This document shows positions 45,745 through 56,594 of a DNA stretch of 64,000 nucleotides, piece by piece. The position numbers and the translations under genes are program-made. The DNA comes from Dicyema japonicum (Eukaryota; Dicyemida; Rhombozoa; Dicyemidae), in contig RDEW01000018.1 of assembly GCA_011109175.1 (NCBI GenBank), positions 312,887 through 376,886 of the forward strand. Direction: 5' to 3'. The notes under the pieces were generated by a model. It was not told the origin of the DNA. It was given only the letters and a program-made list of their open reading frames with translations, and did not search any database. Each line of letters opens with the position of its first letter. Position 1 is the stretch's first letter.

Positions 45745-48700
45745 ATGGACACAAAATATACTTTTCAACACAATATAGGTCTGCTTTATGAGTACGATCA
45801 GCCAAATCAATCCCAATGGCCGATTTCTACTTGTTCAGGAAAATGGTAAAATATTAGCAAAATTGTTGCTAGGCAACCGTGTAATGTTATCTTTGCCTCC
45901 AAATGTCAGTGGAAAAACGAAAGGATACTTGTACATAAAAATCCAGCTGCTGAACTTTCCTACGCGACTTCCCCGGCTGCGACTTCGATGGTGGGGAGAC
46001 ATAAGCGGCGGAGTGATGCTGAGGTTGCCGATTTAAACTTATGAAATAGACCCGGTAAAGGAAAGGTTTATTCTGCTCTCTTAGACGTCAAATTTTCGAT
46101 GTTACAGTTCTCCTGCTACCTCTGTGACATGATCCCTTTGAAGGTGGGGATGATTGATGAGAATCTGCTGGCGAATGGATTCTCCCAGTTGCTTGATTTA
46201 GGAAAACTATCCAAAATGAGTCCGATCCACAGGTTTGTTATGTTTCCTCGATTTCAGTGATTACACGATTGAATCAGTGGCTGAGCACAGTCTGGGTCAG
46301 TTGAAAGCCAGTATTTGGCTTGAGGATGTAGGAGACCGCCCCATTTCAGTCTCTTCTCTCTCCACGACCGACTTACCTAAGGTATGCTCTCCAGAAGCTC
46401 ACAAAATGGACCCCGTCCTTCTCAAAGATGATTCATCTTTCCGGTCTCTCGCAGTAAGAAACTCCTTTAAGTCCACAGAACTGTTCTGAGGCCGAATCCA
46501 TTGCCAAAAAGTCAACCCTTCGACCTAAAAAATCGACCACGTGTGCCAAGACAAGCAAAGAAATTAAAAAACGGGAAAATAATCCAAATTTGATCACAAC
46601 GTTGCTTAAGAAAACCGAATCCCTCATAAAAGAAGCTGAAAAAGAACCATTTCGAAACACGTGGCGCGACCGAGAGCAGGGTCCTCAACTAAAGGTCGAG
46701 ACAATCAGCTCAAAAATACATAATCTACTTCTCGATCACATAAATAATGATTTTTCAGACGACGAGGTAATTTTTTGCTGAATTTCAGATTCCGGTCGCG
46801 GATAATCTTTTCACAACTAGATACAGCGACTCATCCTCTTCTGAAGACCTCCCGTCCTACGTAGAGCCGGAATCTGTGTCACCAAAGACATTTTTGATAG
46901 TATTTAAGCAAATCAAGCTCATTTTGAACAATGCACGTATGTTCCTTGAGTTAACGTTAAAAAAAGGCTCATTTGTTACCGCCGGAAAGCCTCCTCTGCA
47001 GGAATCTCAGTTTTCTTTGCTAATTCGGTTCCTAAACGGCACTAACTCTTATAAATCGGATATAGCTCTCAATTCGGGAGTTCAAGATGGCTTGGGGACT
47101 GATTTTGTGGTCCCCGACCCATTTAATGTATCTGTCGGTAAGCAAACGGCGGAAATCATCTTCTTGTTGTACTACAAGATCATCAACACGACCAGGGTCT
47201 CTTTAATTGTGTTATTCTAGAAAAAATCAATCGGTATGGCCAGTCTCTGTCTTCCTTGGGATTCACCGCGGTCTTTCAGGACAAAATTAACGGTAACAAA
47301 ATCGCAAGAAGATCATAGACCTTTGGGACAACTTCAGGTAATATAATTCCGCATTTTAGCTGGAAATCGCGGTCGTGGAATACGTGAAAGAAAAACCGGT
47401 GATTGCCCCTATTCTTCAGCCAAAACTCACCCCAATCGTAGCGAGTGATGTTCCCACTGATCTCCCACCGATTTTTACTCTCTTAATGATTTTGGAAGGC
47501 TCAAACATTGGAATTTCAACAACAAGGGAAAATCCTGGTTATTGCCGTAAAATTACGCCAGATCCGCGATCAAAAATCAAAAATCCGTATTTGGTCTCCA
47601 AAATGTTTTGGCTCAGAGATGTTATGAAGTCGGAAGTTTTTTTTGGTACAACAAACCCCAAGTTCTCGTTTTGTCAGGTAAAGTTCCCGTTAACAAGTGC
47701 AAGGTGGGTCCCTTAGTCACTTCTGCCCAAAGCTTAGAGAAAATGCAGAACAACCACCTCGTCGTTGAAGTCTGGGACAGAAAAACCTTTGAAAGTGAGG
47801 ACCAGGTAATCTCAACTCTTCAATTTAGCTGATTGGATTGGTCAAGGTTCCTCTCCACGGCATATCCACCGCGCTTCTAAACACATCTCCGAAATTTTGG
47901 GAGTCTGTATGCTTTCTAACATATTCAAAGGATCTGCAGACTGTTCTAGATCAATGGATGCCTATTCGAAATCCTCTTCTTGGGACACACTTGGGGTTAC
48001 TTTCCGTGTTTTTTGCCGTTGGCACCAAAAACAACGTCGACAAGATTATAAATGACACGGTTCTACCTAAAATTAAATCAAATGTGGAGGAAAAGCCCTA
48101 TCCTCCACAAAACGAGACCTTCCCCTCAGTTAAACCGAAAATAAGTTGAATTCTATAAAAATTGTTTTACTAGGCTCAGAACAGCTGATAAAGCATTCCA
48201 CATGCGTGAAGATACACAGTTTAGAAAACGTTGACTTTCTCTCAGAAAACGCGGATATTTTCGTTCAATATTATTTCCCACAGAAAATTCATGAAAATGG
48301 GGGTAGCTTAAATTATAATATTTAGTGGAGTTGGCTTCTTTTAGGACGAGTTATCGAACAATGGAGTCCCTTAATGACTTCAACGATTCCCATATACACA
48401 CGATCTGCCTCCCCACGTGTGTCTCGTATACTAGAGAGCTGCTTAAAGGTTGAATGTTAGCGGATTTTTTAAGCTTTTGAAGGAAATGACGGTCTTCGAC
48501 TAGAGATTTGGGTTAGAAATTATGTTCCTGCAATTAGAGACCGCCTCGTGGCTACAGTTAGCTATAAGACTATATAAACTAGGCTTATCTGGAATTGTGC
48601 AAACTAATAGCAATTTCGGCAACTTTTAATGAGACTGGGATGACTTNATTCGACTGGATGTGTTTCATTCCGCAGACGAAAGTCACTCGCAAAGCATTGG

Positions 48701-50677
48701 AAGTGTCCACGTGGACCTGAAGCCACTTTTAGTTGGGATGCCAGAACTCTACGGGTGGTACAACGTCGTGGACTCTCTCAGAAACCCCCGAGGACAAATT
48801 AAGGTAGAAACAGTAGATTGAAGTGTAGTTGGCAATAGTTCCCTTATATTTTCCCGTTAATGAACAGTCGGCCTCATATCCAGCCAATAATGACCACGTG
48901 ACTAATTGGCCCCACCCTCAGATGCCCTCAAGTGAGTTATCATCCCATTCTTCATATATGAAGGAACATGATAATATAATTTCTCTACCAGAAGTAAGTA
49001 ACACGTGTGATACAATTGATGACTCAACCATCGAACTTTCATCGATGGTATATTCTTACCTGGACGACCACAACTCCATTTATAGCCAAGAAATTGCTTC
49101 TGTTGACTCTGATCAGTTAACCTACAAGGAAGCAACCCATTTAAACATTGAAAATCTCGGACCTGCGCCGGAAAGTGGCCTCTTCCCGGAAATTGAAACT
49201 ATGAAATATGCTGATTCCTACTTTGATCTTCCAGACTCTCAGATTGAGGATTATGTGGTGACTGAAGAGATTGATGTGAGGCAGAATGACTTGATTCCAA
49301 ATTTGATCCTTGAAGAATCTGCCTCGGAACAGTTCGATGGAATAAAATCTGATAATCTAAATGTACTCGATCCATTAAATCCCAACAATTGTGGAAAAGA
49401 AGACAATCTCCCAACTCCGATAAAAAATGAGCCACCAACTGAAATTAAAGCCACGAAATCGATTGAAAAACCCAAAGTATTAGAAAGCTCTGAATTTCTT
49501 GAATCGATTGAAAAACCCAAAGTATTAGAAAGCTCTGAATTTCTTGAATCGACTGAGAATCTCAAAATATTAGAAAATTCAGCGGAACTCGATAATCCCA
49601 GTGAAACCGAACTTCTAAAATCCGCTGAAATTATTAAAGTGTTAAAAACCGATAAATCTGAAGCGGGTGAAACTGTCTTAACCAAATCTACTGAGAATGC
49701 GGAAGTGTCAGAAGCCAATAATCTCAAAATAAATTCAAGCAATTCAGCTAAATTCGATGAAATTTGTGAATATAATTCCGTCAAATTACTCGATAAATCA
49801 AATAAAGTCGATTCTATTGAATCTGATGAAAACTCTCAGAATCAATTCCAGAACAATTTCGACGATTTCACAGATTATAAGACGGCTGAGTCAGATATTA
49901 AACCACGTAGTAATACTGTCACGTATCCACTCAAGGATGTGAATGATGGAGGATCCCAGAATGAAATGTCTTCAAATACCAATGAAAGCAGTGATCAGAG
50001 AGAATCAGACTCTTATACTGTTGTTGAAGAATGTGATGAGCAGAAGGATTTTTCTGATGAGGACATTCCCTTCTCAACTGAAGAAGACGAGAGTATTAAT
50101 GCAGAAAATAATACAGGCTGGACCTGTAAGAGATCGTCTAATGCAGAACCTGAGGATCAGGGGCCAGCATTAGGGAGGGAAAGATTTACTGGTCTCATGG
50201 AAACTGATGAATCGGATTCTTGNAAATACCAATGAAAGCAGTGATCAGAGAGAATCAGACTCTTATACTGTTGTTGAAGAATGTGATGAGCAGAAGGATT
50301 TTTCTGATGAGGACATTCCCTTCTCAACTGAAGAAGACGAGAGTATTAATGCAGAAAATGATACAGGTTGGATTTGTAAGAGATCGGCTAATGCGGAAGC
50401 TGAGGATCAGGGACCAGCATTAGGGAGGGAAAGATTTACTGGTCTCATGGAAACTGATGAATCGGATTCTTGTGATGACAAAAAATTCAGATTTTTTATG
50501 CCAGCTTCTGAAATGGCAAAATCAATGAAATCAATCATGGAAAGAATTTCAGGATCATCTGAGGTTTGAGGATATCGAAATGTATTTTAGATCAAGGAGG
50601 CATCCAACTTTACTCCCGATATAAGTGAAAATAGGGACATTTATAGAATCAAAAAGATTTTTCATTCAAATAAATAA
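45745..50677 (+). CDS. C2CD3: C2CD3-like centriole elongation protein
   Basis: At least 16 exons with introns of 22-29 nt. The N-terminal block SLPPNVSGKTKGYLYIKIQL, then PRLRLRWWGDISGG, matches vertebrate C2CD3 (SLPPLVEGQLRCFLKLTV, VRVRWWGETSDG). Later blocks are FGTTNPKFSFCQ with LVVEVWD, LIGLVKVPLHGI and FFAVGTKN; then DIFVQYYFP, LRLEIWVRNYVPAIRDRLVA, and finally GSVHVDLKPLL with ELYGWYNVV and GQIK. Each lies in the same order as in human C2CD3 (about 2350 aa). C2CD3 is a multi-C2 protein of the distal centriole needed for distal-appendage assembly and cilia. After the last C2 domain comes a long acidic Ser/Glu-rich tail (48829 onward) not seen in vertebrates, ending IYRIKKIFHSNK. The N at 48647 joins an early C2 block to the final one, so middle C2 domains may be missing from the assembly. 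The N at 50223 duplicates 248 bp of the tail. Confidence 0.85.
49459..49548 (+). repeat. 45-bp exact coding tandem repeat
   Basis: Two identical 45-bp units encode SIEKPKVLESSEFLE twice in the acidic tail. A third, diverged unit (STENLKILENS) follows. Frame is kept. Confidence 0.85.
49975..50471. repeat. Duplicated flanks of N at 50223
   Basis: 49975-50222 and 50224-50471 are the same coding segment of the C2CD3-like tail, with a few base differences. The translated tail would otherwise contain NESSDQRESDSYTVVEECDE twice. Most likely an unmerged overlap between contigs. Confidence 0.8.
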
Positions 50678-50787
50678 TTGATGTTTTAATTTAAGACCAA
50701 CAAAGAATTAAAGATTGTGTTTCCCGCCAAAGTCAACGTAACCAACTCTAATTGATCATTATAACTGAGCTCCAAACATTCAGTTTA

Positions 50788-51276
50788 AAATGACAGAATT
50801 CTTAAATTATCCACTTCCCAAAGATGTGTTCATTCGAGTGTTTGACTTAACACGAAAACATTTATAATAGGTAGGTGTTCACTATTCGAGATGAAAGTCA
50901 TTAATAATCAAATCATACACACTCCGAATAAGCCTGGAAAAAAACACCTGAAAAAGGAATACATACTTGGAGTGAAAATGCACGTATTCTGCGTTATTTA
51001 CGGAATATTTCATGGACGACATAAGGGGGAGAAGGAAGAGAGATTTTAAGTCATTCCTATGTACACAAAAGTTACACGTTAGCCATGCCATCTACCTGTT
51101 TATCTTCAAGCGAGTTATTTTTTCTAACCTACTTTATAGGTGCGAGGGATGGCTTTTCTCTCAGAAGAGAGAGATCCTATTCTTTTAGAGAAAACAAAGA
51201 GAGCTGCAATTAAGCTTTCCTTAAACAAGAGACTGTCTAAGAAAGGACGAGGACAAGCTGCTAGTACCAATTAATT
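50788..51276 (+). other. Possible unrecognised small gene
   Basis: The plus strand has a start-like exon MTEFLNYPLPKDVFIRVFDL (50788). Beyond an acceptor-like CTTTATAG (51138) is an open end MAFLSEERDPILLEKTKRAA followed by IKLSLNKRLSKKGRGQ to a stop at 51273. The minus strand of the part between is also open (51091-50882, MSSMKYSVNNAEYVHFHS). I could not join either set of exons into one frame, so strand and identity stay open. Confidence 0.3.
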
Positions 51277-51429
51277 TGATTGTAAAGGATTGGATTAACG
51301 GTTTTTGGAGAATATCAGGACACATATAAAACTTGGAGAAACGTTTTGAAAAAATTAAAAAAAAGGAGTGTCCAGGTGTGGAGTCCAAGCTTTAAGGTTG
51401 GACTTAAATGTGATATCTTCCAGATAACT

Positions 51430-51595
51430 CCTAACTGAGCGAATCTCGCTCGCCACCCTAAGAGGGAATAGCCACGCAATCAGGGCGGCCGTTATATAAC
51501 CATTTGCTCACTTTTTTCCTTAATAAAGTATTATTATTATTATTATTATTATTACCTTAATAAAGTATTATGTACTTCTAACTTTATAGTTAATA
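51430..51595 (+). mobile_element. 3' tail of the PDG/LVWD LINE family
   Basis: GGGAATAGCCACGCAATCAG, then CCATTTGCTCACTTTTTTCC and AATAAAGTATTATTATTATT. The CATTTGCTCACTTTTTTC block is shared with the minus-strand copy at 11828-11860. Confidence 0.6.
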
Positions 51596-51832
51596 AATAT
51601 TTGTTGTTAGTGCGAAGTTTTCAAATTATATATAGGATCTCGATATCCGACACAATCCTCTTTTTTGTCCGCAAACAAGTTTACAACTAATTTGTGAATA
51701 AGCCAAACCTTCAAATTTTTGTATTTTTATTTCTTGCAAAATAGAATGAATCGAGGATTCCGTATATTAAGACGGGATATTGATTTTTGACGGATTTATT
51801 TATTTAAAAAAACAGAAAAAAACGTCAAAGAG

Positions 51833-52250
51833 TTAGGTGATCTCAGTTCCCATAATCAACTGCAACATCTAACGTCTGCGGTCTTTCATTCCAGGAAAGA
51901 GCCTTTTCTCATTTCTGCAGAGGAGTCTGACTAAGGTTGTAAATTTTTTAACCAATCGGTTTTTTTTGCATTGAAAATAGACAGACGAAGCGTGCTTCCA
52001 TCTTTCTCATAGACGCGAAGGAATCCGTATCCGCGACTACAGGTCGTGGCTTCCGTGTGCAAGGGATTGATGTTGATCCAATATGATTGGCCAACATACA
52101 AATAGTTGTTCAGTAGACAGACGAAGCGTGTTTCCATCTTTCTCATAGACGCGAAGGAATCCGTATCCGCGACTACTGGTCGTGGCTTCCGTGTGCAAGG
52201 GATTGATGTTGATCCAATATGATTGGCCAACATACAAATAGTTGTTCAGT
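51833..52250 (-). mobile_element. LINE 3' end followed by 135-bp tandem copy
   Basis: Minus strand ends with GAGATCACC and a stop at 51833-51835, then AACTCTTTGACG and an AAATAAATAAAT tail. Upstream (51979-52113 and 52114-52248) a 135-bp block beginning TAGACAGACGAAGCG occurs twice with few differences and no N between. Confidence 0.6.
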
Positions 52251-52271
52251 ATATTGAATTGAGTCTGTAAA

Positions 52272-53423
52272 GCAGTGGTTCCCAACTTTTCGGATTCTTA
52301 TTTTTCGCTATAGAAACAGAACCTTTAAATTGCCCAGTCATTTCTGGAGCATCATCAGTGCAGATACTCACACATGCATTCCAATCCAACTTTATATTTT
52401 CAAAATTTGAATTTATAAAATTGAAAATGTCATATCCCTTTGTTGTTCCGAGCAACTCTTTGCAGCAAAGAAAATCTTCGACAATGGATTCATCGTTCAT
52501 ATATCCAACGAAAACAAGGAGTTGCATTTTTTCTGTAATATCTCAGTTTTCATCCACCTAAAGCACAAAAACACAGATTTTTTTATTCGCCGAACCAAAG
52601 TGGTTTCAATGTCATCAGACATATCCTTGATGCGTCTGCTCACAGAATTATTAGAAATAGGATTTAATTCGAGCTCAGCGGCAGCAATTTCTCAGAACAT
52701 TATCTTCTCTATTTTTTCGCATACAGACAAAATAACAGTTTCGGTGAGAGTATGCGATTTCATATTTTTAGCGGCAATCTAAGCAACAGCATAACTAGCA
52801 TGCGGTGCTTTATCGTTTATTTTGAATTTTTTTGTAAAACTGGATGCTTGAACTTTATTCTGGTCCAATTGCAGCATAAATATTCTTTTTTTTCTTTGAA
52901 AGTTCAGAGTATTTGGTAGAGAAATGACGTCTAAGTTTCGNCAGACAAAATAACAGTTTCGGTGAGAGTATGCGATTTCATATTTTTAGCGGCAATCTAA
53001 GCAACAGCATAACTAGCATGCGGTGCATTATCGTTTATTTTAAATTTTTTGTAAAACTGGATGCTTGAACTTTATTCTGGTCCAATTGCAGCATAAATAT
53101 TCTTTTTTTTCTTTGAAAGTTCAGAGTATTTGGTAGAGAAATGACGTCTAAGTTTCGTTGGAGCCAAAGCAATATTCGCAAGTTTTTCACTGCAAACAAC
53201 ACAGTGTCCCCAGTCCATGTAAAACCAAAGACAATATAACTTTTTCGATACGATCGAACTTTAAGATGTGCACTGTCACATGACTCCATTTAGACAGCAT
53301 AAATTAAATTAATACGTTTTGAAAAATTATGCTTTTGTAAAAAAGAATAAAATTTTTTTTGAACTTCGGAGAACCCCTAGAATATTTCGCGGGACCCAGG
53401 TTGGGAAACACTTTTATAGAGTA
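52272..53423 (-). pseudogene. hAT element, ZBED5/GTF2IRD2 type
   Basis: CAGTGGTTCCCAACTTTTCG at the left and GGTTGGGAAACACTT at the right are imperfect inverted ends of the hAT kind. Minus-strand coding remains: VRSYRKSYIVFGFTWTGD at the N-terminus, and LLVFVGYMNDESIVEDFLCC, then KELLGTTKGYDIFNFINS and CTDDAPEMTGQFKG in the middle. The N at 52941 duplicates about 240 bp. No intact frame. Confidence 0.7.
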
Positions 53424-53839
53424 TAGTCTCTGATAATGTGAATTTCGCAACAGAGGCATATTCTACAGCTGGCGCCGGTAGAGTGTTGTAACAGAAACAT
53501 CCAAGGTGTCCTCAAAACAAGTGCACGTACAACGTTCAGTTTCTGGTGGCCTTTAGTGATGACTTGCTTTGCATGGATGTTGGAATTCAATAGCATCGAT
53601 TTTTGACGGGTAAATTACTTGGTGACGACGCCTCTATTGCACTATGTCTTATTCGTATTCCTTATCGACTTCTCCGTTCACTCTGGGATCTTTTTATTGT
53701 AGAGGACTTAAGCAACCTTGCAAGAAACAACAACTGGTATGCGATATAACTTAATATGACTTCTCTGTCTGCTGTCTACAAGGGACAAAAACGACCGTAT
53801 AATTTACAAAACTGTTTAGAAAATTCCACCTTTTTATTC

Positions 53840-54100
53840 TCTTATCGGCTTGTCGATATTATGGTCTCGGATTTGCAGTCCACCTGATTTACCGTGTTAC
53901 AAGAGTGTAGACAGCATCTAATATTAAAATGGAAATGGAGGACGACCTGGACTACCTAAGAGAAGTAGCGCGCAACAGAGGATCATGGTCGAGGCTGACA
54001 GAGAGAATGATTAGGAATACGGCACAAGGGAAACTTAACTAATTTTATGTTTTCTCGGGAGTGCTTTTTAATAATAATAATAAATTACAAATCTGAGTTA
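53840..54100 (+). pseudogene. LINE ORF2 C-terminal fragment
   Basis: DDLDYLREVARNRGSWSRLT to GKLN and a stop at 54040, then TTTTCTCGGGAGTGC and an AATAATAATAATAAA tail. Same protein end as the 15905 and 19810 copies. Confidence 0.65.
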
Positions 54101-54248
54101 GTGGATGACCCCAAGTGTTTTAGTTGTTGAATTGAATGAAATAACATTTGTTACTCTGAATAATAATAATAAATTACAAATCTGAGTTAGTGGATGACCC
54201 CAAGTGTTTTAGTTGTTGAATTGAATGAAATAACATTTGTTACTCTGA
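54071..54248. repeat. 89-bp tandem duplication
   Basis: From ATAATAATAATAAATTAC to TTGTTACTCTGA, twice in succession, apparently identical and without an N. It includes the tail of the preceding LINE fragment. Confidence 0.85.
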
Positions 54249-54990
54249 ATAATCAGTTCTTCATTTTCTTGATAATTGGCATTAATGAATTCCAGTCTAA
54301 AAGTATTTTCCGAAAATTGACTTTTTCTATACGGCATGTGCAATGGTCTATGTTGGAATAGGCTTTATGATAATAATCTCTCGGAGCCTCTTAGATTGTA
54401 GAGATAAAGACCTGGGAGATTTATTTCTGAGTGTTAGAAAACATCTATTTCCATATAGTCGTAGTTTTTCACGGTTTTTCCAGAACGGTTTTCTTTTTTA
54501 TTTACTCTTAGTACATTCAAATGAAGGAAACTGGTGGCTAACATGAAAGTAACAACATGAACTAAGCACTCCCAGAAGTATAACTGATGTGGTGCAGAAA
54601 TCGAAGGCGGATCAAGAGAAGAGGTGCTTATCTTGTAATTGGTGAAAAAGCAGAAGTGCAAAGCGATGAAACCGATCGTCCAATTATGTTCATATTGTCT
54701 TGTAAAGCTGTATGGTGACCGCAATGAAGTGGCCACGAACTTTCTAAGATAGGGAAGCTTTGGTATCAATAATGTTCGACACAGACATCCCAGAAACTTG
54801 TTGATATTAAGGTTTTCGCCGCTATTAAATATGATTTTCTTTTTTATTAATAGAAAGACAAAACAAAAAATCGTAGATCAAGCATCATGAAGTAGGTGTG
54901 AGAATTTTCGATTCACAGTGTAAGTGGTCAATTGGAGTGGCTTTAGACAGTCTATAAATATTCCTATTTTCAGGTTCGTTTTTAATAAAT
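54249..54990. other. No gene identified
   Basis: A 111-codon minus-strand open stretch (54769-54434) is rich in aromatic and hydrophobic residues (ECLVHVVTFMLATSFLHLNV) and continues upstream in frame as LNINKFLGCLCRTLLIPKLP. No family recognised. It may be a LINE scrap or a membrane-protein exon. Confidence 0.35.
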
Positions 54991-55166
54991 AGAAACACCG
55001 GGCAGGAACAGCATAGTTTATCCTAGTTCTGATGAAACTCTTCTAAGTGTTGTTTGTTTTATCTACAATGTTCAGAATAGAAACACCGGGCAGGAACAGC
55101 ATAGTTTATCCTAGTTCTGATGAAACTCCTCTAAGTGTTGTTTGTTTTATCTACAATGTTCAGAAT
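54991..55166. repeat. 88-bp tandem duplication
   Basis: 54991-55078 and 55079-55166, starting AGAAACACCGGGCAGG, differ at one visible base (CTCTTCT against CTCCTCT). Confidence 0.85.
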
Positions 55167-55589
55167 GATTTCTTATTTTCCTTTTATGTTTCTGTGTTAA
55201 ATGGATACAACGAGCGTTAAGGTCGACACATCGGAATGATTTTTTGAGCTCTAAGTATTATCTTATTGAGATTTTGGCCACTGGGGGATACTTTATCCGG
55301 AAGCAGTGAGAGTGATGTTCAACAAATGATGTGAAGGCAAGTCAGTGTGCTCGTTACAAGTTGAGACTAGTCTTTGGTGCATGAATTAACTTTTGTTTTG
55401 TGAATTTTCAGGATGATCAGGTTATGGTGAGTACTTAAATATTATATAAAATCCAAAGAGATGAGTTGAGTGTCCTTACGTGCTCATTGTATTCATGTAA
55501 AATATCCAGTGAGGTATGGGAATCACCACATCTTGACAGTGTCCTTTTACTTTGTAATGCGAATAAGATCAAGCAGATAAGACCCGGGA

Positions 55590-56562
55590 CATGACGGTGG
55601 ATAAAATGTAAATATTTACAATTGTCATTCGAAGAGACGGAAAATTGATTTTTGGGGTTTGTTGTTCAAAAGGATCGTCGAAGGGGAAGAAGGCTGATAT
55701 TTTATCCGAGATGTCGTCGACAAGGACTTTATTTTCGACCTTTCAGGCAAAACCTCTGCTTCTTCCATATTTTTTGTCTCGCCAAAAAACAGAGTATTCC
55801 AAAAAGTGGAAGTTGGATACCGAGTGTTGACTTTTGTCTCTCGGAAAAAGATATACCCACAGAATGGTCTAAAAGATTCATTTATGGTTCAGTAATTTTC
55901 CTAGGATTCATTTATGGGTATTTTAGTTGTGGTATGCTCAGATCCTGGGTTTTGATTAACGTCATTAGATGATATGAGACCATCCACATCTCCATGTTTG
56001 CAGGATAGGGAAATTGAAACTTTTTTTCAACACGTTAAGTGACCATGCCACTACTTAGGTGAGTCGCGTAACATCAAAATTGTGCGTGTTTTGTAACGAC
56101 TGTTAGTTAACTAGTTAAGTCGAACTGGTCGCCCCACTGATCAGTACTTTAGTGTGGTAGACTGACAGCGTACAGTTCAGGACATCTAAAAGGTGATTTG
56201 CTGTCAACTCGGAAAGGTCGTAAATGGAACAAAGGGTATCTTTCACATTACGTACGTATGTAGAGAGGAGTTGTATTCACGTAATAGAAGAACTATGTTT
56301 ACCCGAATGCCCTTCAGAAATGAGGATTCCAATTGGTGGATCGGAAGAGGGGTACGGAGTAGTATTTTGTTATAATCGAGTCCTCCGATGGTTTCTGTGG
56401 AAACAAAATTGTTTATCTGTTTCAAACAATCTCATTCTTGATAACAGGAAGGATGGAGAAAAACATTCGAGGCAAGTCACGGTTTGTAATGATCGTGGTA
56501 TCGAGAAAATGCTTATAATAAAAAAATATGATTTAATAAAACACGACAAGAAAATTAAATAA
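55590..56562 (+). other. Candidate multi-exon gene, unassigned
   Basis: Several protein-like open segments occur with tiny-intron signals between them. Examples are RDVVDKDFIFDLSGKTSASS, continuing NRVFQKVEVGYRVLTFVSRK (55700-55880); DMRPSTSPCLQDREIETFFQ (about 55970-56030), followed by a 25-nt GT...AG intron; and ELYSRNRRTMFTRMPFRNED (56265-56330) or, in another frame, CLPECPSEMRIPIGGSEEGY. Two frames are open over parts of it, and I could not settle on one chain. No family recognised. It directly precedes the M16 protease gene on the same strand. Confidence 0.35.
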
Positions 56563-56594
56563 TAAATTATTTAAAGTTCAGCTACAAACGTGCA

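Noticed and set aside
49251-49784. 177-codon minus-strand ORF
   Set aside because: It is antisense to the Ser/Glu-rich C2CD3-like tail; its repeats mirror those of the sense frame.
49975-50471. A genuine duplication within the C2CD3-like protein
   Set aside because: The two copies meet exactly at a single N, as at ten other places, so an assembly overlap is the simpler explanation.
54434-54769. Membrane-protein gene on the minus strand
   Set aside because: Hydrophobic and open for 111 codons, but no family match and no convincing exon continuation; kept only as an unassigned stretch.
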